A stretch of DNA of 17,852 bases, from positions 1 through 17,852 of the forward strand of contig CAAGFN010000038.1 in the NCBI GenBank assembly GCA_900769145.1. The letters run 5' to 3'. The stretch's first letter is position 1, and each line of letters opens with the position of its first letter. Of the stretch, positions 1 to 6,233 are shown piece after piece. This DNA is from Rikenellaceae bacterium. Lineage in GTDB: Bacteria > Bacteroidota > Bacteroidia > Bacteroidales > UBA932. The translations under genes were made by a program, and so were the position numbers. The notes beneath the pieces are model-generated. The model did no database searches. It had not been told where the DNA came from and was given only the letters and a program-made list of their open reading frames with translations.

Positions 1-3
1 AAG

Positions 4-106
4 GACCTGCCTCAGAAGTATCTGTAGCAGGGGGTCTTGTTCACTGAAGCCTTCTGGAGAGCGTCAGTGAACAACGCACCCTTCTACAGGGCATTGTACG
101 CAGGTC
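4..106. repeat. Nested imperfect palindrome of about 100 bp at the window edge
   Basis: The two halves are near-complementary around a centre at about 55.5. Matching arm segments are GACCTGC (4-10) with GCAGGTC (100-106), CTGTAG (22-27) with CTACAG (84-89), GGGT (32-35) with ACCC (78-81), and an 11-bp perfect match TTGTTCACTGA (37-47) with TCAGTGAACAA (64-74). From 22 to 50 the arms agree at 24 of 29 positions. A T-rich stretch follows at 107-122. As RNA it would fold into one long hairpin and could act as a terminator. As DNA it could be a miniature inverted-repeat element or the edge of a mobile element. The arms may continue left of the window. The pairing is visible; the role is unknown. 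Confidence 0.7.
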
Positions 107-155
107 TGTTGTTTTTCATTTTTGATTTACGGTATGCGTCTCCTCTCATAAATGC

Positions 156-173
156 GCCAGCGGTGATGCTGGC
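156..173. repeat. Small perfect stem-loop
   Basis: GCCAGC (156-161) and GCTGGC (168-173) form a 6-bp perfect stem around a 6-base loop. No T tract follows, so it is not a standard terminator. It lies between the large palindrome and the first lipoprotein gene. Its function is unknown and it could be coincidental. Confidence 0.4.
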
Positions 174-291
174 TAATCAGGAAACTGTATGAATAGCGGA
201 TAATCCTAAATATTTTTAAAAAAAGTTGATTGAATACATTCTTTTTACAGTTTTATGTGTATCTTGCATGATATTCTAAAAAATGTAGGAA

Positions 292-453
292 ATGAGAAAG
301 TATTTTATCTTAATCATTCCTCTCTTGCTAACTCTCTCCTGCACCAAGGAGAAGAATTATTCCAATAATTCATCGCTTGATTCTGATGATTACATTGAAA
401 CCTTTGTAAATGTATTATCAAAAGCTGTTTATTCAGAATCAGATTTCCTTTAA
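292..453 (+). CDS. 53-residue lipoprotein, probably a truncated N-terminal remnant
   Basis: An ATG at 292 opens a short frame starting MRKYFILIIPLLLTLSC, a clear lipoprotein signal with the acylated cysteine at residue 17. An asparagine/serine-rich linker follows, then about 20 residues (DDYIETFVNVLSKAVYSES) before TAA at 451. As I remember them, longer Bacteroidales lipoproteins have a similar stretch after the signal peptide and continue for hundreds of residues, so this may be a remnant broken by a stop or deletion. That comparison is from memory, not a search. The region is AT-rich. The next lipoprotein starts 13 bases downstream. It could be a genuine small lipoprotein or a pseudogene. 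Confidence 0.5.
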   Translation: MRKYFILIIPLLLTLSCTKEKNYSNNSSLDSDDYIETFVNVLSKAVYSESDFL

Positions 454-466
454 AAGCACTGCAAAA

Positions 467-850
467 ATGAATAATAGAATTATCTACATACTATTGATCG
501 CCACTTTGATTTCATTTGTATCTAGTTGCGAGAAAGATGATGCGGATGAATGGAAAGATGATGCGGATGAATGGTATGTTCATTACGTAGCTATTCCGAC
601 AGATAAGGCTGATATGAATAAGGAACACGACTCAATTGTCACTCTTCCTTGGGGATACGACGAAAAATTCTTGTTCAAGGGGACTTATGATCAGATTTAT
701 GGGCCATTTCAGAAAGGGACAAGAATATGGTTCCTTGTTGACACCCCACACTTGGACACTTATGATGTCCAACTGTGGATAAGCCATGAACGTAAGGATT
801 TTCAACTTGCCTGTGCCGGCAAAAACCAAATAGATCTAGTCCTCCCATAG
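467..850 (+). CDS. Small hypothetical lipoprotein (127 aa)
   Basis: The ATG at 467 is chosen because it directly begins a lipoprotein signal peptide (MNNRIIYILLIATLISFVSSC, cysteine at residue 21). In-frame codons upstream would add a polar extension lacking a signal. After the cysteine comes an acidic tether with the heptad KDDADEW twice, then a domain of about 90 residues rich in aromatic and beta-forming residues (WYVHYVAIP, YGPFQKGTRIWFLVDT, YDVQLWIS). This looks like a small beta-sandwich presented on the outer membrane. I recognise no named domain. Base composition is AT-rich compared with the rest of the window, which suggests acquisition. It ends before a bidirectional terminator shared with the gene facing it. 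Confidence 0.75.
   Translation: MNNRIIYILLIATLISFVSSCEKDDADEWKDDADEWYVHYVAIPTDKADMNKEHDSIVTLPWGYDEKFLFKGTYDQIYGPFQKGTRIWFLVDTPHLDTYDVQLWISHERKDFQLACAGKNQIDLVLP
533..574 (+). repeat. 21-bp perfect tandem duplication inside a lipoprotein gene
   Basis: AAAGATGATGCGGATGAATGG occurs twice back to back (533-553 and 554-574), adding one extra KDDADEW unit to the acidic linker just after the lipidation cysteine. The copies are identical, so the duplication is recent or maintained. It is in frame and lengthens the tether without disrupting the domain. Confidence 0.9.
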
Positions 851-882
851 CAAGACTGCGACTACATAGGAGACAGAAAAAC

Positions 883-917
883 AGAGGGTGACCAATGATG
901 TGGCCATCCTCTTTTTT
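883..917. terminator. Bidirectional Rho-independent terminator between convergent genes
   Basis: AGAGGGTGACC (883-893) pairs with GGCCATCCTCT (902-912) through an 8-base loop. The 11-position stem has one G-U pair and one A-C mismatch. On the plus strand it is followed by TTTTTT (912-917). On the minus strand it is followed by a T run (complement of 877-881). It can therefore end the lipoprotein transcript and the CpXC transcript. The plus-strand T tract touches the stop codon of the CpXC gene (916-918). Confidence 0.75.
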
Positions 918-1593
918 ATCTGATTCTAGTGGCGAGCCATTTGGCATCTACCCTGGCGAAGCCCTTGTCCGGGCGGACGGAAGTATTGCGCTGGACTATA
1001 CCGCGGCAGTCCTCATAGACATTGAAACCTATTACTACACCCTGTAGCTGGCCCTCAAGAGGGTAGGAGAGAGTGATGTCATTGTCCGGGCCGTCCATCT
1101 TGTAGAACTTGAACGGGGCATCCATTATTGCTGAAATCCTGTCCTTGTCGGACTCCTTGCCTGACAATTCCATCTTGGTTATATATTTGCACATTTCCAT
1201 GACCACGTCATTCAGGCCGGCATCGTGGATATTCACCTTTTCTATCAATGAACCCACGTCAGGGACTATCCTGAGCACATAACCTTCCATATCGGCCCCC
1301 TCCGATACAAGTTGTTCCGCAATCACGGCCATCTTCTTCTCAATAATCTCCCTGTCGGAGTCCGGGATGCAGCCTTCAGGAAGCAGAAGTATCATCAGCC
1401 TCTCGTCCGGGTCGTGGTAGAGGGTCTGGAAAACAGCAAGGTTTACCTGCCCGCAGTGAGGACATTGCCACAGGAAGGCCGACCCGTTCTTCACTTTCTC
1501 CTTGAACTCCGGGTTTTCCCTTACATTTATAGTATTATATACATCAATGAAATTTTCCTTCCCGCAGGAGGTGCATTTTGCATTCGACTTCAT
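916..1593 (-). CDS. CpXC-domain zinc-ribbon protein (225 aa)
   Basis: The N-terminus carries two CxxC pairs (C7/C10 in CTSCGKE and C44/C47 in CPHCGQ), with VYNTINVRENPEFKEKV between them and LYHDPDERLMILLLP after them. This is the layout of the CpXC domain family (Pfam PF14353), whose function is unknown. The cysteines should bind one zinc ion. There is no signal peptide, so it is probably cytoplasmic. The remaining 140 residues are mixed helix/strand with no motif I recognise. The ATG at 1593 is preferred over an in-frame TTG at 1602. It is transcribed divergently from the YeiH-type transporter and ends at the shared terminator. A functional link to either neighbour is not evident. Confidence 0.85.
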   Translation of the reverse strand: MKSNAKCTSCGKENFIDVYNTINVRENPEFKEKVKNGSAFLWQCPHCGQVNLAVFQTLYHDPDERLMILLLPEGCIPDSDREIIEKKMAVIAEQLVSEGADMEGYVLRIVPDVGSLIEKVNIHDAGLNDVVMEMCKYITKMELSGKESDKDRISAIMDAPFKFYKMDGPDNDITLSYPLEGQLQGVVIGFNVYEDCRGIVQRNTSVRPDKGFARVDAKWLATRIR

Positions 1594-1629
1594 AATTGCC
1601 AATATTTCAATTTTTTGTCATAATTAATG

Positions 1630-1637
1630 CAAAAATA
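1630..1637 (-). promoter_or_regulatory. -7 promoter element for the CpXC gene
   Basis: Read on the minus strand this is TATTTTTG, an exact match to the Bacteroidota -7 consensus TAnnTTTG, 36 bases upstream of the ATG at 1593. No TTG is found at the ideal distance for a -33 box, so the call rests on the -7 element and its position. Confidence 0.5.
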
Positions 1638-1701
1638 CCAAAATTGAACACAATTAGGGTGTTTTTAGGGCAATATTTAGTCATTATTGGAAATATTGTG
1701 C

Positions 1702-1709
1702 TATCTTTG
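1702..1709 (+). promoter_or_regulatory. -7 promoter element for the YeiH-type gene
   Basis: TATCTTTG matches the TAnnTTTG consensus and lies 56 bases before the ATG at 1766. It is divergent to the CpXC promoter, and the two -7 elements are about 64 bp apart. No convincing -33 TTG is present at standard spacing. Confidence 0.55.
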
Positions 1710-1717
1710 GGCGATTT

Positions 1718-1731
1718 TCGGCGAGTGCCGA
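1718..1731 (+). other. Short hairpin in the 5' leader of the YeiH-type gene
   Basis: TCGGC (1718-1722) and GCCGA (1727-1731) form a 5-bp stem with a GAGT loop. It lies just downstream of the expected transcription start and about 34 bases before the start codon. It may protect the 5' end of the mRNA or be incidental. Confidence 0.3.
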
Positions 1732-1765
1732 GACCTTAAACCAGTAAAACCAAACCAAAAAATCA

Positions 1766-3007
1766 ATGAAATCTTGGCTTAAACAATTCACGACCGAGGA
1801 TTGGATTATCGTCTTCGTTGGAGCAGCCGTGCTGGCGCTCGCGTGCATTTTTCCAGCAGCTATGCCAGTAATGCCAAAGAAACTGGCCTCTGGTGCGGAT
1901 TGGGTTAGTGCCCTGTATATGTTCGGCTTTGTGCTGCTTCTCACATACGTGACCCTGGCAGCTCTCAGGAAGCCACTCAAGGGAACATTCGTATCATTGC
2001 TCTTCATCTTCGCCATCACTTTGCTGGCCCAGGTGACAGCAAATATTCCTATCATCAAGAAGTGGGGATTCGAGTCAGTGTTCTTTGCCGTCATCTACGG
2101 TCTCATCCTTAACAACTGCTTCAAGCTCCCTTCTTGGCTCAAGACCGCAGTGAACAGTGAGTTCTACATCAAGGTCGGCATCATCTGCCTTGGTTCCACA
2201 ATTCTCTTCGGTGAAATGATGAAGTCAGGTGCCTTCGGCCTTGCACAGTCCCTTATCGTTGTATTCACCGTATGGTATTTCTGCTTCTGGGTAGGAAAGA
2301 AGATGAATGTGGACCCTGAGATGGGTACAATGCTCTCCAGCGCGGTTTCCATCTGCGGTGTATCAGCCGCCATCGCTACCTGCGGAGTAATCAAGGGAGA
2401 CAACAAGAAACTCTCCTACGTGGTTTCTCTCGTGCTCATCATTGCGATTCCGATGATGTACATCCTGCCTTGGCTGGCATCCCTGATGAACCTCAGCCCT
2501 GAAGTTGCAGGTGCGTGGATTGGAGGAACCATTGATACAACAGGTGCTGTAGCGGCAGCCGGAACTCTTATCAGCGACCCTGCAGCAGGCCAGACCGCCA
2601 TCATCGTGAAGTCATCCCAGAACGTTCTTCTCGGTGTCGCAGCCTTCCTTATCTCAATGATGTGGGCCTACAGGGGAACCAACAAGGAGACCCGTCCTAC
2701 AGCAGGACTTATCTGGGAGAGATTTCCTAAGTTCGTCCTCGGAATGGTATTGGCATCCCTCGTCTTCAGCTTCCTTCTCGAGCCGGAGACTGCCAAGGCT
2801 GTCGGGAAGGTGACCAAGGGCTTCCAGAACACCCTCTTCAGCGTTGCCTTCGTATGCATCGGTCTTGAGACCAGGCTGAAGGACATATTCGGCAAGGAGA
2901 ACAGGGTACCGCTCAAGGTATTCCTCACCGCCCAGACATTCAACATTTTCGTGACTCTCGTGGTGGCCTACGTTATCTTCGGCCTCATCAAGCCGGCTAT
3001 CGGATAA
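1766..3007 (+). CDS. YeiH/UPF0324 family putative anion (sulfate) exporter
   Basis: This is a 413-residue inner-membrane protein with about ten hydrophobic segments. It carries signatures of the conserved hypothetical 698 / UPF0324 family (Pfam PF03601): VGIICLGSTILFGE near 137-150, the glycine/alanine motif SICGVSAAIATCGVI near 196-209, GAWIGGTIDTTGAVAAAG near 249-266, and a late IIVKSSQNVLLG segment near 279-290. Members are annotated as putative sulfate exporters, but the substrate is poorly established, so sulfate is only a family label. Length is somewhat above the 330-350 of typical YeiH because of two extra N-terminal membrane segments. It appears monocistronic, with its own -7 element and a strong terminator directly after it. 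Confidence 0.85.
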   Translation: MKSWLKQFTTEDWIIVFVGAAVLALACIFPAAMPVMPKKLASGADWVSALYMFGFVLLLTYVTLAALRKPLKGTFVSLLFIFAITLLAQVTANIPIIKKWGFESVFFAVIYGLILNNCFKLPSWLKTAVNSEFYIKVGIICLGSTILFGEMMKSGAFGLAQSLIVVFTVWYFCFWVGKKMNVDPEMGTMLSSAVSICGVSAAIATCGVIKGDNKKLSYVVSLVLIIAIPMMYILPWLASLMNLSPEVAGAWIGGTIDTTGAVAAAGTLISDPAAGQTAIIVKSSQNVLLGVAAFLISMMWAYRGTNKETRPTAGLIWERFPKFVLGMVLASLVFSFLLEPETAKAVGKVTKGFQNTLFSVAFVCIGLETRLKDIFGKENRVPLKVFLTAQTFNIFVTLVVAYVIFGLIKPAIG

Positions 3008-3009
3008 TA

Positions 3010-6000
3010 TCAGAGATTCATCTCGAAAACAAAACCTATATGGTGGCTGTCCACAAGGCAGCCACTTTTTTTCATCTTATCGACGGCATTGCCCCCATTG
3101 AAATCGACAGAGAGACCGATTTTGCAGTCGTAAGGTATCCAGAGCAGGTTTCCCAGGCAGGCTGTCAGCTTGAATCCGGCGCTGAAAAGATTGCCGTCCG
3201 ACATTGATCTTCCCTCTGAGAATGTGAGGAAATCAGCCCTAGGTGTCAGTTCGAAATTCTTGATATAGAATAGAGGAGAGAAGCAGGTGATGTCGCCCAC
3301 CCAGATAGGAATGGCATAATCCACGCTGATTTTCAATTGGTTGCGGGAATTGGCCTCCAGATAGGAATTGGCACCTGATCCGGTAAAGCCGCGAGGTGAG
3401 ACATTGATTCCGTTCTCCCTGAAAAGCCCGGCCCTCTTCTGGTGCTGATACAATGCTGAAATCATCAATCCCTGTGTCCTGGTTATGCCCGGAAGATAGC
3501 CGTAGAGCAATCCGTAGAAGTTTGGCGTGAACATTGCCCCGAGTCCTGTGCGGACGGAATAGCCCGCCTGAAGTCCGATTCCGTACTGCGGGAATACTTC
3601 CGAGGCGGCCCTCGGTCTCATAATATATGCGGAGAGGGCAACCGAGAGTTTCTGCATGAAGACATTCTTGTCCCCGGTGTAGCCTGTAAAATGGGCAATG
3701 CCGGCATTGCCGTTGAAGTTCCCGTCGTAGGAGAATTCCCGTGAGGACCTGTCGAAAAGGTCATTCCCGACCGTGTAGGAGACTTGCGGGACAATTCCCC
3801 TGCTCCATCCCCCATTGCTGAAATCGAGCGGAAAATAGACCCGGAAACGGCCTTCTGCGTATGGCCGGGAGAGCAATGCGCCGCTGATGCCGTCGAGGGC
3901 CAATCCTCCGTACTCGATATGCTTCCTGGAATACTGGATGGCAGCCCTGTCATTGATGTCGGCTCCGATTTCGAAAACAGGGTAAAGACCGGAGTATGTG
4001 AACTTGAGATGGCCTGAATGCCTGTTGCGAACGTCTCCGTAGAGGTATGAATAAGGGTCCCTGTGCCAGGAATAGCCTATGGAGCCGCTTGCCGTACCGA
4101 GGTCGTTCTGGAACAATGCGGTCGCACCTGCCGAGGCATATTCGTAGGTATGGTCGGCTGACATTGACCTTATTTTGTCGTAGTCGAAATATACCGGAGC
4201 CCAGGAATGGAAGCGGAGAATGTGGCCTGCCTTGCGGTAAGGTTTTGGTTCAGAATAATTTACGTCAATATTGCCTTTTACGTCAATGCTGCCTTCCGGC
4301 CAGGCTATGCCCTTTCTTTCCGCAAGGCTGCGTTCCTGCCTGCTGAGCCCCTCGGCCATCCTGTAGATATGGTGGTCATCCAATGTCACTGCATTGCAGA
4401 TGAGACTGTCCGCAGGTGTGCGGTACAGCATCTTGTCCCCGACTCCCGGTACGGTGTAGAGAAGGTCGTCCCCGGCGAAGCAGAACTCCGCACCGCCGTT
4501 CTCAAGTGAGGTCAGCTGGACGATGTCTCCGGTTTGCGGGTCAATGCTGTAAAACTCATTGGTCCCCGTCCTGTCGCAGGCGAAGTAAAGGGATTCCCCG
4601 TCTGTGCGCAGATTGCGTATGCTGACTTGGGCAGGCTGCGCCAATGTGCTTGACAAACCATCCGGGTCAATGCTGTACAACCCGAATCCTTCATCGGATA
4701 TTGCACTGTATATCAATGATTTCCCTACCATGCAGACTTCGGTGGCCTGGAGATTTCCGGGGATTGGAAATGTCTTTATAACCTTTCCGTCGGTGGTAGA
4801 AACAAGCACCAGTCCAGAGCCTCCTGACCTTGGCATTGACACTGCAGCGAGATATTTTCCGTCCGGAGTCGGGGATGGATTGTAATACCTTCCTTCGCCG
4901 GTCAAAGACCGCATCTTGCCGGTCCGGATGTCGTAATATCTGATTTTGGAGTCGTTCTGCAATGTCCATCTCATGTCCATCTCCGTCTCGCCCCACCAGA
5001 GTTTGCCGTCCGCGTAGGCCAGGCGGCTTGTTCCGCTTTCGAATGGGCGGAGCTTCCGCATTTCGCCTGTGGCGGGGTCGATTTCCACCAGCATTGCCGC
5101 ATCGGCCAGTCCTGCATATACCGCATATATGTAGCCTTCTGCATAAACATTGCCGTAAAGTCTTGTGTACCAGCGGCTTTTTGGAGAAAGCCTTTCAGAC
5201 GGGATGAATGGGCCCCGCTCCTGGCGCTCTTCTTCCCAGATGGTACTGAGCGAATCCGTCATTGCCCTGAAAGTCTTCCTGAATTTCATACCGGAGGCTG
5301 CCTTCACTGTCTTTTGCATATTGAAAAACCGGAAAGGGTTCCGCTGGATCCGGGAAAAATATCTTTCCGTGAACAGCGGGTCGTCGTAGAAATATCTCAC
5401 GCCGCCCGCGGTGATGTATCCCAGTGCGTAATGATCCGGGGAATAATGCTTGTATGACCCGTATCTCCAGCTGTACCAGTCCCTTGAAACACCCTCTGAA
5501 AATGCTGTACGATAATATTCGAGGAAGTCGGACGACCTGCCGCGTCCTGAGCCTGAGAGGGCGGTTTCGGCAATGACGGCGTCTCCCTCAAGCAGCCAGG
5601 TGCTGGGCCATATTGCCGAATATGCTCCCGGGGCCATCTCTCCGAGAAGTATGGTGAGAGGTTTCAGCCAGCCCTTGTATCCGAGTTGCATCTGGGAAAT
5701 GTGCCGGCCCTCGTGGATAGCCAGATTGGTCACCCAGGGCATCGGTTCCGGGTCATAGACGGATGGCAGGGTGAAGATGTCGAGACGCTTCGGGGCCCAG
5801 GTAACGGCAGCATTGGAAACTCCGTTCCAGGCGTGGATTATGAGGGGAAACTTCCTCTTTTTCCCGTCCTTCAGGGTCATTCCGCTGCTGATGGCCTCCG
5901 CATTGACATATTTTTCGAATTCATTGGCGTACACGACGGCGAGAGAATCCGTGCCTCCCGGATAGATTATGCGGTAATGCGAAGTCTCAAAATGGTTCCA

Positions 6001-6123
6001 GCGGAGTCTTCCGGGGTCGTCTCCGAGGCTGTAGAACTGTGCTTTTCCCACCAATGCTGACGCTGCAAGGCAAATAATTGTCAATGCAGCCCTTACCCAA
6101 AAATCACAAGCTTTCATCTTCAT
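3010..6123 (-). CDS. Exported gluzincin-like / beta-propeller / outer-membrane barrel protein (1037 aa)
   Basis: A signal peptide (residues 1-29, cleavage likely after KAQ) leads into a domain of about 280 residues containing AIHEGRHISQ. H137, E138 and H141 form an HExxH zinc motif, and WLLEGDAVIAE supplies E179 as a likely third ligand, the gluzincin arrangement. Residues about 320-590 contain repeated YxxDxxTGxxxxL and PDGKYLAAVS units typical of TolB/WD40-like propeller blades. From about 630 to the end come alternating aromatic/polar strands ending in IGFVFEMNL, as expected for an outer-membrane beta-barrel. I read it as a periplasm- or surface-facing putative metallopeptidase that anchors itself in the outer membrane. 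Similar Bacteroidales proteins are usually called TolB-like translocation protein. Activity is unproven. It stands alone, divergent from the Na/Pi gene, and its 3' end contains the terminator of the opposite gene. Confidence 0.75.
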   Translation of the reverse strand: MKMKACDFWVRAALTIICLAASALVGKAQFYSLGDDPGRLRWNHFETSHYRIIYPGGTDSLAVVYANEFEKYVNAEAISSGMTLKDGKKRKFPLIIHAWNGVSNAAVTWAPKRLDIFTLPSVYDPEPMPWVTNLAIHEGRHISQMQLGYKGWLKPLTILLGEMAPGAYSAIWPSTWLLEGDAVIAETALSGSGRGRSSDFLEYYRTAFSEGVSRDWYSWRYGSYKHYSPDHYALGYITAGGVRYFYDDPLFTERYFSRIQRNPFRFFNMQKTVKAASGMKFRKTFRAMTDSLSTIWEEERQERGPFIPSERLSPKSRWYTRLYGNVYAEGYIYAVYAGLADAAMLVEIDPATGEMRKLRPFESGTSRLAYADGKLWWGETEMDMRWTLQNDSKIRYYDIRTGKMRSLTGEGRYYNPSPTPDGKYLAAVSMPRSGGSGLVLVSTTDGKVIKTFPIPGNLQATEVCMVGKSLIYSAISDEGFGLYSIDPDGLSSTLAQPAQVSIRNLRTDGESLYFACDRTGTNEFYSIDPQTGDIVQLTSLENGGAEFCFAGDDLLYTVPGVGDKMLYRTPADSLICNAVTLDDHHIYRMAEGLSRQERSLAERKGIAWPEGSIDVKGNIDVNYSEPKPYRKAGHILRFHSWAPVYFDYDKIRSMSADHTYEYASAGATALFQNDLGTASGSIGYSWHRDPYSYLYGDVRNRHSGHLKFTYSGLYPVFEIGADINDRAAIQYSRKHIEYGGLALDGISGALLSRPYAEGRFRVYFPLDFSNGGWSRGIVPQVSYTVGNDLFDRSSREFSYDGNFNGNAGIAHFTGYTGDKNVFMQKLSVALSAYIMRPRAASEVFPQYGIGLQAGYSVRTGLGAMFTPNFYGLLYGYLPGITRTQGLMISALYQHQKRAGLFRENGINVSPRGFTGSGANSYLEANSRNQLKISVDYAIPIWVGDITCFSPLFYIKNFELTPRADFLTFSEGRSMSDGNLFSAGFKLTACLGNLLWIPYDCKIGLSVDFNGGNAVDKMKKSGCLVDSHHIGFVFEMNL
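3043..3072 (+). terminator. Rho-independent terminator of the YeiH-type gene
   Basis: GTGGCTG (3043-3049) and CAGCCAC (3059-3065) form a perfect 7-bp stem around a 9-base loop, followed at once by seven Ts (3066-3072). It begins 36 bases after the transporter stop codon. It lies inside the coding sequence of the convergent gene, covering about residues 1018-1027 of that protein. On the minus strand no T run follows the stem, so it should work in one direction only. Confidence 0.85.
3694..3711. repeat. 18-bp perfect palindrome inside the barrel gene
   Basis: GGCAATGCCGGCATTGCC is its own reverse complement. It encodes Gly-Asn-Ala-Gly-Ile-Ala in the minus-strand gene. It contains one CAATG and one CATTG, the pentamer enriched across the window. 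It may be coincidental. Confidence 0.4.
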
Positions 6124-6131
6124 TTTCTTAC

Positions 6132-6139
6132 CAAATATA
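6132..6139 (-). promoter_or_regulatory. Second -7 match very close to the start of the large minus-strand gene
   Basis: Minus-strand TATATTTG matches TAnnTTTG, but only 8 bases separate it from the ATG at 6123. Initiation here would give an almost leaderless mRNA. It is either an unusual alternative promoter or a chance match in AT-rich DNA. Confidence 0.25.
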
Positions 6140-6173
6140 GCAGAGTGGAGAAAACTATCCCCCCAACTAACGG

Positions 6174-6181
6174 CAAATCTA
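6174..6181 (-). promoter_or_regulatory. -7 promoter element for the large minus-strand gene
   Basis: Minus-strand TAGATTTG matches TAnnTTTG and sits 50 bases before the ATG at 6123, a normal leader length. It is back to back with the plus-strand -7 element at 6193-6200, so the two divergent promoters share a compact control region. Confidence 0.45.
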
Positions 6182-6233
6182 ACTATTTTTTATATTTTTG
6201 TATTCTGAAACATACGGTAAAACTATTTTTTAT
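6181..6233 (+). repeat. 13-bp direct repeat spanning the Na/Pi gene promoter and start codon
   Basis: AACTATTTTTTAT occurs at 6181-6193 and again at 6221-6233, exactly 40 bp apart. The first copy touches the -7 element and the second runs into the ATG at 6232. The copies could bind a regulator or come from a small duplication that supplied the AT-rich translation start region. Confidence 0.55.
6193..6200 (+). promoter_or_regulatory. -7 promoter element for the Na/Pi cotransporter operon
   Basis: TATTTTTG matches TAnnTTTG and lies 31 bases before the ATG at 6232. It falls inside the longer open frame that begins with GTG at 6145, which argues that the protein really starts at 6232. No clear -33 TTG is visible. 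Confidence 0.5.

Noticed and set aside
1..27. Possible tail of an upstream gene ending KDLPQKYL then stop
   Set aside because: Only eight codons are visible, and the sequence is part of the palindrome, so coding cannot be supported.
1594..1602. TTG start for the CpXC gene
   Set aside because: An ATG three codons downstream is more likely and leaves the zinc-ribbon intact.
6145..6231. N-terminal extension of the Na/Pi protein from GTG at 6145
   Set aside because: It would place the -7 promoter element inside the gene and adds residues absent from the family; ATG 6232 fits the first membrane helix.
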